Shown here: piece after piece, positions 48,701 to 63,194 of the stretch
Layout: each line of letters opens with the position of its first letter
Numbering within the stretch: the first letter of the stretch is position 1
Source: Oopsacas minuta
Taxonomy: Eukaryota; Porifera; Hexactinellida; Lyssacinosida; Leucopsacidae
NCBI GenBank assembly: GCA_024704765.1
Contig: JAKMXF010000322.1
Span: forward strand, 248,001 to 312,000
Direction of reading: 5' to 3'
DNA: 64,000 nucleotides
The notes under the pieces: generated by a model
What the model was told of the DNA's origin: nothing
The model's database searches: none
The model's input: the letters and a program-made list of their open reading frames with translations, nothing else
Translations under genes and position numbers: made by a program

Positions 48701-49343
48701 GAGTTTTATATATGAGAGCAATGCATACAATAATATAATACGGATAGAAGCTGGCAATGTATTATATTTCCTATTCAACAAACAGTAATTAATAAGACTT
48801 TGTTACTCAACAGCAACTTCTCATATTCAGGTGTAAAGTTGTTGAGGGCTTCATCAGTTGACCGCCAGGGGTTTCAATGACCAATTATCTTCATGACAAT
48901 GAGATATCTTTTTTAAGGAGTAGAAATGTGTATTCAAAATACTAATCAGCATTTTAAAATATTTATTGTGTAGTTCAGCGGTTCCCAACCTTTTTAACCA
49001 TGGACCCCCTCCCATAGACTGCAATACAAATTTTATGATCATGTGGACGTCCGTGAACCATCAAGGGATCCATAAATCATCAAAGTAGGACATATATCAT
49101 TAAATACTCCATTGATATTCATAAATATTTTGAGATAGTAAACTTGTATTGAGCCTTTGTTGAATATTACAATCTCTTTATAGTGCATCAAGTACAGTAA
49201 TAATGAACCCTCTAATTACAAGACAAATCATAGGACGTATCATGGCACCATTACCGTTAGAACCTCCCGAATATAGAGAAGAGATTACTCCTCAGACAAG
49301 CCCTCCTCACTTTAATAACGGGAACACTTCCTTTATTGTATAA
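45732..49343 (+). CDS. Four-transmembrane protein with PPxY and PDZ-ligand-like tail
   Basis: Exons 45732-46050, 46331-46721 and 49184-49343 keep phase and give about 289 aa. An acidic N-terminus precedes four hydrophobic segments (YVSLVFALLSVVLVLGAIAI; LIVCIVIILLFNMALTVSGV; LNFLASFSVFNIFACVNYLA; YLIILCTALLTIAAVFNILD). The last exon is too short to stand out alone. It has a strong acceptor (aatctctttatag), continues the phase and encodes a tail with a PPEY motif (WW-domain ligand) and a C-terminal SFIV resembling a class I PDZ ligand. The topology resembles claudin/PMP22-type proteins, but the claudin W-GLW-C-C signature is absent, so the family is unassigned. Intron 46722-49183 contains a CUEDC1-like gene on the other strand. 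Confidence 0.72.
46779..46927. mobile_element. Pogo-like MITE in the four-TM gene intron
   Basis: ACAGACAACTTCCGTAATATCG at the left and CTTCGATATAACGGGGAGTTGA at the right. The core CAAAAATGGTCCCAAACTGTCAAAG matches other copies. Confidence 0.6.
47186..48280 (-). CDS. CUEDC1: CUE domain-containing protein 1 (CUEDC1-like), intronless
   Basis: Single-exon frame of 364 residues, ATG at 48280-48278 and TAG at 47188-47186. Residues about 70-112 form a CUE-type ubiquitin-binding domain (LTHLSQLFPDIDSPVIMDIL, then RGNIEAATHDLF). Three blocks match what I recall of human CUEDC1, in order: LPPCYDDLDA, LIGPLPNDFLRVRI and EDYKIAHYLQNVEFLQ, followed by the basic helix LKRMDKATKKKLTKLAKKL. The N-terminus is Gln/Pro-rich. 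It lies wholly inside an intron of the four-TM gene on the opposite strand. An acceptor-like tttatag just upstream of the ATG allows a non-coding 5' exon. Its role in animals is poorly defined. Confidence 0.85.
   Translation of the reverse strand: MNPLLSNKHQNNEQQPQRSTAAQKKTNAHRVVNKAQQQNKQRRPPPPARERFMTSPPTSSEIRVEYAQPMGIDDRLTHLSQLFPDIDSPVIMDILRQKRGNIEAATHDLFQLTNPSSMDTVSPPTVPGVDSFELPPCYDDLDAYYFPAEKSVDINASLPVFTKNQTQEKPRLGQHPELKRFNTSVGILRPEAPISPPKDYLTKWKKGETNRLNVNGKTVLIGPLPNDFLRVRISAPVRAKSFPDTPIAQFSTGPNDEISRTREGRISPFRLPLKLEELDVPIDPDETENQVFEDYKIAHYLQNVEFLQRVKQNQQLYSEVRQAANMDSSQFHSQGTLKRMDKATKKKLTKLAKKLPKNTFQQYT
48411..48533. mobile_element. Second pogo-type palindromic element
   Basis: TACAGTAAACTCCTGTCATAACC at the left and CTTCGTTGTAACGAGAGTTTA at the right. 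The ends are typical of pogo/Tigger relatives, but the interior differs from the main family. It lies just 5' of the CUEDC1-like gene. Confidence 0.5.
48976..49085. mobile_element. hAT-like element end
   Basis: CAGCGGTTCCCAACCTTTTTAACC is a typical hAT terminus. It is followed by TGGACCCCCTCCCATAGACTGC, shared with the copies at 21841 and 27988. The right boundary is unclear. Confidence 0.5.
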
Positions 49344-49730
49344 AATTAGAGTTTCTAAAATTTCAATGTAATTTATGCATGTATGCAATTATTGTATAAT
49401 TTGTTCATTTTAAATAATTGTAAATAATAAATAACAAAATTTGTTGATTTTTATGTAACAAATTCCATTCACTTAGAAATAATTGAAAATACGTTTTATT
49501 CAGTTTTACATTTCGTGAAATATTTGAGAGATCATTTTACTTATTAGGATTCATTGCAAGACAAATATGGAGATAGATACGACCCCATTTTCAAAACATA
49601 ATGGGGGAACGCAATGTATTATTGTATAACAAAACGGAGGTTCAGAGAATTGTAGTCAAGAATCATTAGATCAGACATATGCTTGGGTCCTCATAACCTC
49701 ACAGCAAAAAGCCATTAGCTAGCTTAGTAA
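49344..49730. other. Intergenic DNA before the assembly gap
   Basis: The 3' untranslated region of the four-TM gene, with an AATAAATAAC polyadenylation-like string near 49425. Nothing else is recognised. Confidence 0.4.
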
Positions 49731-50730
49731 NNNNNNNNNNNNNNNNNNNNNNNNNNNNNNNNNNNNNNNNNNNNNNNNNNNNNNNNNNNNNNNNNNNNNN
49801 NNNNNNNNNNNNNNNNNNNNNNNNNNNNNNNNNNNNNNNNNNNNNNNNNNNNNNNNNNNNNNNNNNNNNNNNNNNNNNNNNNNNNNNNNNNNNNNNNNNN
49901 NNNNNNNNNNNNNNNNNNNNNNNNNNNNNNNNNNNNNNNNNNNNNNNNNNNNNNNNNNNNNNNNNNNNNNNNNNNNNNNNNNNNNNNNNNNNNNNNNNNN
50001 NNNNNNNNNNNNNNNNNNNNNNNNNNNNNNNNNNNNNNNNNNNNNNNNNNNNNNNNNNNNNNNNNNNNNNNNNNNNNNNNNNNNNNNNNNNNNNNNNNNN
50101 NNNNNNNNNNNNNNNNNNNNNNNNNNNNNNNNNNNNNNNNNNNNNNNNNNNNNNNNNNNNNNNNNNNNNNNNNNNNNNNNNNNNNNNNNNNNNNNNNNNN
50201 NNNNNNNNNNNNNNNNNNNNNNNNNNNNNNNNNNNNNNNNNNNNNNNNNNNNNNNNNNNNNNNNNNNNNNNNNNNNNNNNNNNNNNNNNNNNNNNNNNNN
50301 NNNNNNNNNNNNNNNNNNNNNNNNNNNNNNNNNNNNNNNNNNNNNNNNNNNNNNNNNNNNNNNNNNNNNNNNNNNNNNNNNNNNNNNNNNNNNNNNNNNN
50401 NNNNNNNNNNNNNNNNNNNNNNNNNNNNNNNNNNNNNNNNNNNNNNNNNNNNNNNNNNNNNNNNNNNNNNNNNNNNNNNNNNNNNNNNNNNNNNNNNNNN
50501 NNNNNNNNNNNNNNNNNNNNNNNNNNNNNNNNNNNNNNNNNNNNNNNNNNNNNNNNNNNNNNNNNNNNNNNNNNNNNNNNNNNNNNNNNNNNNNNNNNNN
50601 NNNNNNNNNNNNNNNNNNNNNNNNNNNNNNNNNNNNNNNNNNNNNNNNNNNNNNNNNNNNNNNNNNNNNNNNNNNNNNNNNNNNNNNNNNNNNNNNNNNN
50701 NNNNNNNNNNNNNNNNNNNNNNNNNNNNNN
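49731..50730. other. Assembly gap of exactly 1,000 N
   Basis: 1,000 consecutive N. The round number indicates a scaffolding placeholder, so the true distance and any gene content are unknown. Confidence 0.99.
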
Positions 50731-51789
50731 GCCATTTGTTTGTTGTTCTGTTTATGATTATTCTCATTTACAGACTGTATTTATACAAATTCATACATTC
50801 ATTATTCAGGTGTTAAGTGATGAACTAGAAAGTTACAACTAATCACATTTCCTTAAACTCTACCACGAGACTATTGTCTCACAGAATTAGGGATGTGTTA
50901 GGTCAGATAGCTTTCAATATGTAAATTAGTTCCAGTTATAACATGCCACATTCCTTGTATAGAATTAGTTGCTATGCTGTATTAGCTATTAGTTCCAATT
51001 TGTGGGGGATTAATACTTAATGTAATATTATCTAGCCAACTGAATTCAATTGATTTGGTAACTGATACTATAAATAGAATAAGGCCCAGTTAATGAGAAG
51101 TCTGTTGCAAAAAAGAGCATATATGTTGAATAGAATTACTTGTATGCAAATTGCACGAGAATGTCATATAATATAATTAGTAGTTAGTGCAGTCATTTAT
51201 CGGGGGAGCAGAGGCGTAGCTAGCTTTTCCTTTGGGGTTGCTGACAATGACCCCGGGGTTGCCAGCAACCCTAGCTACGCATATGCTGGGGAGGTCTTTG
51301 TCCTCCACCCCTTGCCAAAACGTCTGGATGAAACACTGGCAGTATAGGAGGATACCCATATTTATAAGAACCTCTGTTATGTTTTATTCAAATAAGAACT
51401 AACGCTATGAATTGGATTATTGTTAGTCCATAAATTATAATACAGCAAGCCATTACGTATAATAATCACTAGAGGATGCCAGATTTTCTATTCTATTTAT
51501 CAGCTACAATACAGTGATTTTGTGATTTAAGCTGATCTATCCCATTACATAAGAAATAGTGACAAGTGTTTGTTGTTATTTTAATTGTATTTATCTTTGT
51601 TACAACAATTTATATATTGTAAATAATAGCAAGAATATATTCATATCTTTGTGGTAGTCCCTCAGGGCTTCAGCCTAGTGTCTTGGGGCTGTGAGTGCAC
51701 TTGGGACAACTCCGTACCTTTCCCCACCACTACCCGAACTGTAGAGTTCGCATAACGTATCAATTGAGCCGGCCGGACTCAAAGTAAAA

Positions 51790-51860
51790 GATTGAAGATT
51801 GAAGATTGAAGATTAAAGATTGAAGATTGAAGAATTAAAGATTGAAGAATTGAAGATTGA
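51790..51860. repeat. GATTGAA microsatellite
   Basis: About nine tandem copies of GATTGAA, some one base longer or shorter, in intergenic DNA. Confidence 0.8.
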
Positions 51861-52149
51861 AGCGATGAACAACGACAATGACCAGTACCGGGAGAGCTCC
51901 CCCACCCCAAACCGAAATCGGCCCCTTGACTCATTGATCACAGCCTCTCCAAGCTGATCACAACTAATCAAGAGTTTGAAAACAGTTATAGAGCAAGAGA
52001 CAGCACTAGACACGCGTTGGATCTGTACATCACCAGAGCACCAGATCACCAGCAGAAGAAAAAGAATTGAAGAGATGAACACCAGATCACCAGCAGAAGA
52101 AAAGAAACGAAGAAAAGAAGAAGCACCACGACAAAGAAGAAAGAAGAAG

Positions 52150-52230
52150 CCACGAAACGACGAAACGACGAAACAACGAAACGACGAAACAACGAAACGG
52201 CGAACAACGAAACGACGAAACGGGCGAATT
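52150..52230. repeat. ACGAAACG simple repeat
   Basis: Tandem ACGAAACGACGAAAC units follow an AAGAAGAA-rich tract. Together they create a Lys/Arg/Glu-rich open frame that I do not regard as a gene. Confidence 0.75.
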
Positions 52231-53167
52231 TTTAACGAATGGAACGCTAATACCGACGGACCCTCTCACCACTAACTGAAATCATCCCAACAACGAGCTG
52301 GTCTCGACCTCCGCAAGCCGATAACAACTAATTGAGAGGATTTGAAAACAGTCAGTAGCAAGAAGCAGCATCAGCGAACCATAAAATAGCGAACGAAGAA
52401 GCGTACGTACGTAGGTGCGAACTAACGACGGAGTGTAGTAAATAAAGAATTATACTCGTATATATATATGAATTGATTAGTGTCAGGTGTTGCAACGGTA
52501 ATAATATAATTATTATTACCGTAGTTATACACCTGCAATATAGTGCTTATATTAAACTAACTGTAACACCGGCAGTATCTATATATAACACCTGAATATT
52601 TGTACTGTACCAATTACAACACCTGCAGGTTTGTATTATTACAGGCTATAACACCTGCAGTAGAGTATAGAGTATATATACGATATATTCTATTAGTTTA
52701 GTTTTCTACTAATCTCTAACACATAATTAATACTTTTCTTTATTATACGTTTAAGGCTGGTAAAATTTGGAATTTTTGAATGCACAAAAAGTGTAAAAAG
52801 TCGAAATTTTTTAAACGAGGTGTGAAATAATTGGTGTTCCGATTCATTACACTCGTAACGCATAGGCCGTAATTAAATCAGAGATGCAAACTCTCACTCA
52901 CACAGAATTCGTTACCCTCTAAATCTATAATACATTCCTGAATGACTCATCCTAGCAACATAAGAGCTGGCCTATTAAATGTACAGGATCTCAAAATTGT
53001 TATAGAAGTGACAAAGGTTGGGAAAGGCTGCTGAATATATATTTATGAATGTATTAATATGCAAAATAAATATACAAAATACAATAACAAAAATATTTAC
53101 AAATAAAGTCTGTATGTGAAATATAAATCAAAACACAAACAAATAAAATAACAACTAACACAGTTGT

Positions 53168-56097
53168 TTAGATCTTACTGTCAAGTTTTGTAGATATTTC
53201 CTTCATTAAGAATTCCAATTGATCGATTTTAATGTTCATCTGTTTGACAGATAGATTCATCTCAGAGACCTGTGATTTCAGAGACTCTAGCTTCATGTCT
53301 TGTCTCTTGAAGTTACCCTCTTGTCCTAAGGGGGGCATAGTGGGAGATTCCATAGATTCAGCAAATGTTACTATAAATAGAATAAGGCCCAGTTAATGAG
53401 AAACTTGTTTCAGCTCCACATGATGTCTATCTGAGGGCATTTCATATCTCATTATGTTATGACGTCATCATAATACAAAGTGTCCAATTCATAGGAAATA
53501 TTTAAATGATTCTACTTCTAAATATGTATAATTAAGCGTGTTAAAGGAGGTCTGTTACTGCTATTCACTCGTTAGTTAGTAAATATATTGTATATTTGAA
53601 TTTCTATGATAAAATGGTGAAATAATGACAAAACTCATGTGACAGGTAAACTTGATGCGGGCGGCGGAGCTGAAATAATTTAGATATTACTTACAAGAGG
53701 TCAGAGCACGTTTCTTCTGTTCTACTTGTTGCATTAGTATATGAACATTCATCTTACTCTGATTACGTGTTATGAGAGCTTTCTGCTTGGCTAAGGACTT
53801 CACTTTAGTAACTTCAGTGGCATCCACATGTCCAAGGACTGGTACATCAGAATCAGGGGCTGGATTAGCTACTTGAAGACCTTCTTTGAATGTTTTGAGT
53901 TCTTCTGATGCCTGTAATTATGCTTAGTTACATTACTGGTAGTTAGGAATGGGGCTGAAGGAGGGTATTTGATAAGACAGGAATTCATATACCATAATTA
54001 TGGATTTGATAGCTGAACACGTTAACAGGTGTTGGGGAGATTGTGGAGAATATTAATAAATATAACTTACAGAAGTTGAGGGGTAATCTGAGGGATTTAA
54101 GTCATAGGAAGCTAAATAAATAATAAGTAAATAAACAAACAAATAAACACACAAAAAAACAAACAAAAAAACATACAACTTACATACAGACTCTCTTACA
54201 CCTTTACTGAGATTAAAGTTATCGCTAGCAACGGAATTGACCTTAGGAATAGAAGAAATCCTTGGTGGAGGTTGTCTGACAGTTGTCCTCTTGTTCCGAT
54301 TCCTTCCACTAGCTCTGAAGTCTTTAACCTAAGCATACAAGGTGTATAATCATATTTCCACACCTTTATATGTGAATACAATATATATATGAACTATGCC
54401 TTATTGAATACAGTCGTGCTTGCTGCAACATTCCTATTCCTATTATATTTCCCTCCACCACCTATGCCATTAGCAGGTAGTTCTGTAGATGTTATAACCA
54501 CAGAGGTAGCGGGTGAATCTACTGGCTCTATGTTGAATGCTGGGAAGAATCCTGACAGCTCTCCGTATTTACAAAACCACCAACCATCCTGGTTTATTTT
54601 CAACACCTATACGAGGACACAATCTGATAACAATTCAACACTCTCTGTATGGTTCGATTCGTGTTTGTTACCTCAATAATATCTCCCTTATCAAGTGATA
54701 ACTCATCCTCACTCTTAGCTACATATCCTTCTATTACATAATACTTCTCTGGTATTGTATCTTTATTGTCATCTTCAAACTCTTCATCTAGTGCCTCTAG
54801 GTATGCGGCGGGTATCCAAGCTTCTAATAGCTCACCTAAACAATGAGGTGTTAATTAGGACAATAGAGGAGTTTACTGTTTATGACCAATTGGACAAGTG
54901 ACCGTCTCTAGCGATATAACACCTGTCATATTGGTCACTAAGAACTTACCATCACTTTCTACACCCAGCTTGAGGGCTAACCACCATCCATCTGGATCAC
55001 TCTCTAGGACAAGGAATATATCACCAGGGACACAGGAATGTTGTCCCTCTATTCCAGCATATGGTGCAACAGCTCTATATCTATAAACAACAACAACACC
55101 ACATAAACACCTAAACAAGTAAACAAACAATACCTTACTTTCCCTCATTCCTTTCTTGTATAGGTTGTACATCAGAGTCCCTTATAGCATCAGAGGTGTC
55201 AAGCTCTTCTAGGAATGTAGATGGTGCCCACCCGCTCTTCCCCTGGCACTCACAGAACCACCAACCACCCTCTCTAACAAGGACACTTAACACATCTCCC
55301 TTCTTGAAACTCAGCTGATTGGATTTCTCCTTTGCTTTGAAGTCCGCTACAGCTACGAACTCTTCTATAACAACGCCACCTAGAGATCGGAATGTAATAA
55401 CCACAAATATGTCCCTTGGGTGTATAAATGGCATACCTGTGTGTCCTAGTGGGTGCAGAGAAGCTTTCTGTCCTTTCCCCCTCAACTTGTGATCATATTC
55501 ATCTTTAAGTTTGAAGAATGAATTAATGACAGAAGATCTGAGGATGAATTCATCTAATTTTAGAATACTATTAAGATATTGCTGCATCTTCTCTTGCATA
55601 TCTTTAGGTGATGTAGTTTTGAAGATACTGCTTTTCTTACTTGGGAGTAGAGGAAGAACACGTTCCTAGACAGTATATTGGTTACCATGGTGATTATCAA
55701 GTTATTATATTTCTTGGTGTGATAAGTCAAGCACCTATGGGAACACAGCTCCGAATAATTGTTTGATGGTTTGTTTGTTTGTTTGTTTACCTTTTCAGAT
55801 ATCTGTCCAGCTTGCACAGGAAACATAGCCTCAAGTTCAGACTGGAATTCATAAAAATCAGAGTACAATCTGGACAGAGAGTACCTAGCAGAATCTGACC
55901 ATTCTACGAATAATTCATAACGATATTTCTTGGAATTCGTTCTGTCATCTTTGACGTATGATGTCACCTGTAAATATAAACAATACGTGTTAATCTTTTC
56001 ACACCTATGAATACACAATAAAGTGTCAAATACTAACCTCAATTTGTGTCACACAAGGAGCTGTGAATTGTGAATGCGCTGTGTATTTAAGAGCCAT
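53168..56097 (-). CDS. PX plus three SH3 adaptor, NADPH-oxidase organiser / Tks-like
   Basis: Exons, minus order: 56097-56038, 55967-55791, 55665-55437, 55379-55139, 55080-54950, 54835-54672, 54606-54412, 54328-54202, 54111-54071, 53911-53695 and 53370-53168. Phases agree, about 594 aa. The N-terminal PX domain binds phosphoinositides (RYELFVEWSDSARYSLSRLY, DFYEFQSELEAMFP). Three SH3 domains follow, each with an ALYDY-like strand and a tryptophan pair: VAVADFKAKEKSNQLSF with GWWFCE; RAVAPYAGIEGQHSCVPGD with GWWLALK; and VIEGYVAKSEDELSLDKGD with GWWFCKYGELSGFFP. A basic Pro-containing stretch (VRQPPPRISSIP) and a C-terminal coiled coil follow. The PX-SH3 order is that of p47phox/NOXO1 (two SH3) and SH3PXD2/Tks (four or five), which recruit NADPH oxidase or organise podosomes. 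Three SH3 domains fit neither exactly. Confidence 0.85.
53404..53680. mobile_element. Palindromic MITE, CTTGTTTCAGCTCCAC ends, in the PX-SH3 gene
   Basis: CTTGTTTCAGCTCCACATGATGTC at the left and GGCGGAGCTGAAATAATT at the right. It occupies most of intron 53371-53694 and is the long copy of the element at 2075-2142. A lone end, CTTGTTTCAGCTCTAAAC, occurs near 62971. Confidence 0.6.
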
Positions 56098-56282
56098 TAA
56101 TAACTAATATTAACAAATTTGTTGTTATTTGTAGAATGAATAACCTCTTAACACACAGTAAACAATAAAATAAACAAATAGAATATGATATATATGTATG
56201 TATTGTCTCTAAAACGATCTTACAGAATCTAGCATTCCTCTAACACACTTATATCTCTATGCAACTAATCGGCTACTATTCC

Positions 56283-58511
56283 CTAACTACTCTCTGTTTT
56301 AGAATCTTCTGGTTTGTCAACTGGATTAGGCTGCGGATCAGAAGAGGGAGGTTCATCTTTTGCCTCCTCCAAGAGGGGATCAGGTTCCTCTGAGACCACT
56401 GGTACCTCTTCAGGGGCCTCGTATGGCAGCTGCTCGAGCATAGTCTCTAAGGCCCGTTGACATGACTGCCAGGATACGTGAGGGATATTGATATGTCTTC
56501 TACGTCTACGTGTTACCTACAAAAATTCACATAATAATATTATATTCCATTAGCCAGATTGGTTGTCAGGGTGTCACGAACCTCTCCTACCTCGCTGACT
56601 TGCAGGAATACTCCCATTTCATTCCTCCTAGCATCGAAATAGAATCTCTTTCTCTTGGATCTGACCTCTATGGTAGCAGGTAGGGTCTCATCTATGCTAC
56701 TGCTCTCAGCTAATGGAATATATGATAAATATGCATATATGTAACCACAGTATAATGAATTCCTTACTCTCTTCATGGTTGCCAGGGTTAACAGTAGGAT
56801 TGGATATAGCTGGCTTAGGCTTTGGGTCTGAATCTCCACCCTCTGTAGCCTCAGCGGGAGGAGGAGCAGTCCCATTCTCAACCTCTCTCCTAGGACGTTT
56901 ATTCCTCTCCCTGAGAAAAAGCCTTATATATAATCATGATGGCATTGCATGGCAACGAATAGTTATTAGAAGAATGTAACTATTATGATAGCATTCATAA
57001 TCACAAGACAGATGACAGTAACATAATACTATAGTATAATATGAACCATGAATGTAGATATGTGTCTAATTATGGAGACATCACTTTACATGGTAATATC
57101 CTGAAACTAGAAATTTTTCCTTGGAGAATTCATTATACCTATATTCTCGGGGTTCTCTCCTCTCCCGTGGAGGTTCTCTATACTCCCTCTCTCCTCTACG
57201 ATCTCCTCTATAGTCTCGAGGGTCTCTACCCTCCCTTGGTTCGGGCCTATTGTCTCTGATATCTCTACGATTCCCTCTCTGATCTCTTGGGTCCCTAGGA
57301 TCCCTCTCTCTAGGGTCCCTCTCTCTAGGGTCTCTTTCTCTAGGGTCTCTTTCTCTAGGGTCCCTCTCTCTTGACCTCTGTGGAGGAGAAGCTACACGTA
57401 GTATCTCCCCAATGACGTCACGTAACACCTCTAGCCCTTCAGATGGTACAATCACTTGAGTGCGCTCCTCTCCATTCCTAGGGCTCTGTTCCGTAACCTA
57501 GAAACCATATATCATGAATGGAATCTATAAATACTCCTAATACTATACCTTCAGAAATTTTCCTCTGTTATTCTTCCTCAAATCGATATACAGAGTCTTC
57601 CTTTCGTTAGTAATCTTCTGACTATGTGTATAATAGGTAACACCTCTGTGTACTAAGGTAAATTAGAATGGAATGTATACTCACGTTTCTATCCTTTCTG
57701 AAGAGTCAGCTGGTCCATTCTCACCTATAAACAGAAAGATACTTGTATAGCGGACCGTGTTAACACCTCTGTTAATATATACACTAACCTGTATCATTGC
57801 TATCCTTCTCTAGTATATCAACATATTGTGTCAAGACATCTATAAATTCCTGGAATAACTCTTGGGGGATAATCACACGGTTCCTGCCACTTCCTCTGTT
57901 CTGATTAGACTACAAGAAGTGTTAATAGGAGGGTAACAACTGGGAGAACTCTGCGGACAAGAGAGACCCCTCTTAAATGTCATAATTATAATCTAACACC
58001 TCATTTGTATATATATATATGTAAAATCACCTCGATAATCTTTATGAATTTCCCAAAACCGTTCTCCTTCAAGTCAATATAGAATCTCTTTTGATCTACG
58101 TGTAGAGTCTTACTTATCAATTCATCTAAACAGAAACAAACAAACAAACAACTATATCATAGACTAATAAACAAACAAACAATTACCATCATAATTGGGT
58201 CTCCGTCTAGGAGGTCCTGCCCTCAGGGGAGGAGAGTACATATCATACTCTCTTCTAGATCCTCTCATTTGATCCATGTCTCTAGGAACACCTAAATAGC
58301 AAATAGTAATGAATTCCAATTGATACAATTAGTAGTTAGGGAAGTTAACAGTAGACCTCTTGGTAACAGCCCCCTACCATTGGACAAGAGGTTTAGGTCC
58401 TGACCAATTGGACAATAAGGGTACAGGGGGTATGGTATTTGACCCCCTAGGGGTCTAATTTGTACCTTGTCTCGGCATTCCTCTTGCACCTCTTGGTCTA
58501 TAAGTCACCAT
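56283..58511 (-). CDS. PURA: PUR-alpha/beta-like single-stranded nucleic-acid-binding protein
   Basis: Exons, minus order: 58511-58466, 58291-58187, 58125-58031, 57909-57789, 57724-57685, 57621-57549, 57497-57139, 56910-56768, 56709-56591 and 56516-56283. Phases agree, about 444 aa. There are three PUR repeats: KRFYIDLKENGFGKFIKIIE with VIIPQELFQEFIDVL; KTLYIDLRKNNRGKFLKV with QVIVPSEGLEVLRDVI; and KRFYFDARRNEMGVFLQVSE with NIPHVSWQSCQRALETML. This is the PUR I-III arrangement of Pur-alpha, which binds purine-rich single-stranded DNA and RNA. Unusually, the PUR II-III linker has a charged insert with tandem RERDP units followed by an RDxRD/RREP-rich stretch. The N-terminus is RG-rich and the C-terminus acidic. 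The gene starts about 600 bp from the ARHGAP39-like stop, and its stop is 186 bp from the PX-SH3 start. Confidence 0.9.
57295..57375 (-). repeat. In-frame RERDP tandem repeat inside the PUR-like gene
   Basis: A 15-bp unit (agggaccctctctct-like, plus strand) repeats about five times and encodes tandem RERDP on the minus strand. The repeat keeps the frame, so copy number can change without breaking the protein. Confidence 0.8.
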
Positions 58512-59118
58512 CTTTCTATTCTATTCTGTTTCGCTAATTAATCTCAACAACAGCTCAGCATCGACCTCCTACTCACGCTACACAGCTGTAAATAATAACA
58601 AACTGGTCATACAAGGTGTTAATACATTCTATATACTCTGGGGGCAGCTGGTATTGGGGTTGACGGGTGGGATAGACCCGTCAAAATGGAGAAATGTTCT
58701 ATAACAAGGTGTAAAAAGTGGAAAAATTGTGTCACTATGTATATGCCATAGGTGTGAAAATGAGAATTTACCTGTGAAAATGTATAATATAACAAAATAA
58801 TAAAAATATAAAAGCTTTTAGAAAAATTCCTGAAAAATTGTAAATTCAGAATTCAAATTCTTAAACAAAGGTTGTCTAATAAATAACTTCCTCTTCGTTA
58901 CCAAGCAAATCTGTGAAGTATGTTAATAACTAAAATTCAACAAACAAATATTTGTACATTTAATACATTCCTATAACATTCCAATGAATACACCATAGCA
59001 ACGAGAGAATACGACACATTATCATTACAGCAAAATATCAAATAGATTAAAATTAGAAATGTGGAAGCAATTATCCAATCTGATGCATAAAAATAATTAA
59101 AATATTTGCCGTGATTAA
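58512..59118. other. Short intergenic interval between PUR-like and ARHGAP39-like genes
   Basis: Same-strand genes on both sides. It is AT-rich and would hold the ARHGAP39-like 3' untranslated region and the PUR-like promoter. No other feature is recognised. Confidence 0.5.

Positions 59119-63194
<4,076 letters not shown>

Larger units (their letters stand above)
50731..53167. other. Repeat-rich intergenic interval
   Basis: No gene is recognised. Contents include an inverted-repeat element at about 51208-51280 (GGCGTAGCTAGC / CTAGCTACGC); a 7-bp GATTGAA microsatellite at 51790-51860; an imperfectly duplicated block (51954-52000 and 52318-52365) around an ACGAAACG simple repeat (52150-52230); a cluster of AACACCTG strings with a CGGTAATAAT hairpin (52480-52670); and a hAT-like end near 52965-53025. 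Confidence 0.5.

Noticed and set aside
49719-50767. Two long minus-strand open frames across the gap
   Set aside because: They consist of N and carry no information.
51976-52275. 99-codon Lys/Arg/Glu-rich open frame
   Set aside because: It comes from AAGAAGAA and ACGAAACG simple repeats, with no splice context or domain.
52480-52680. Possible CRISPR-like spaced repeat
   Set aside because: The AACACCTG strings are short, irregularly spaced and in eukaryotic intergenic DNA.
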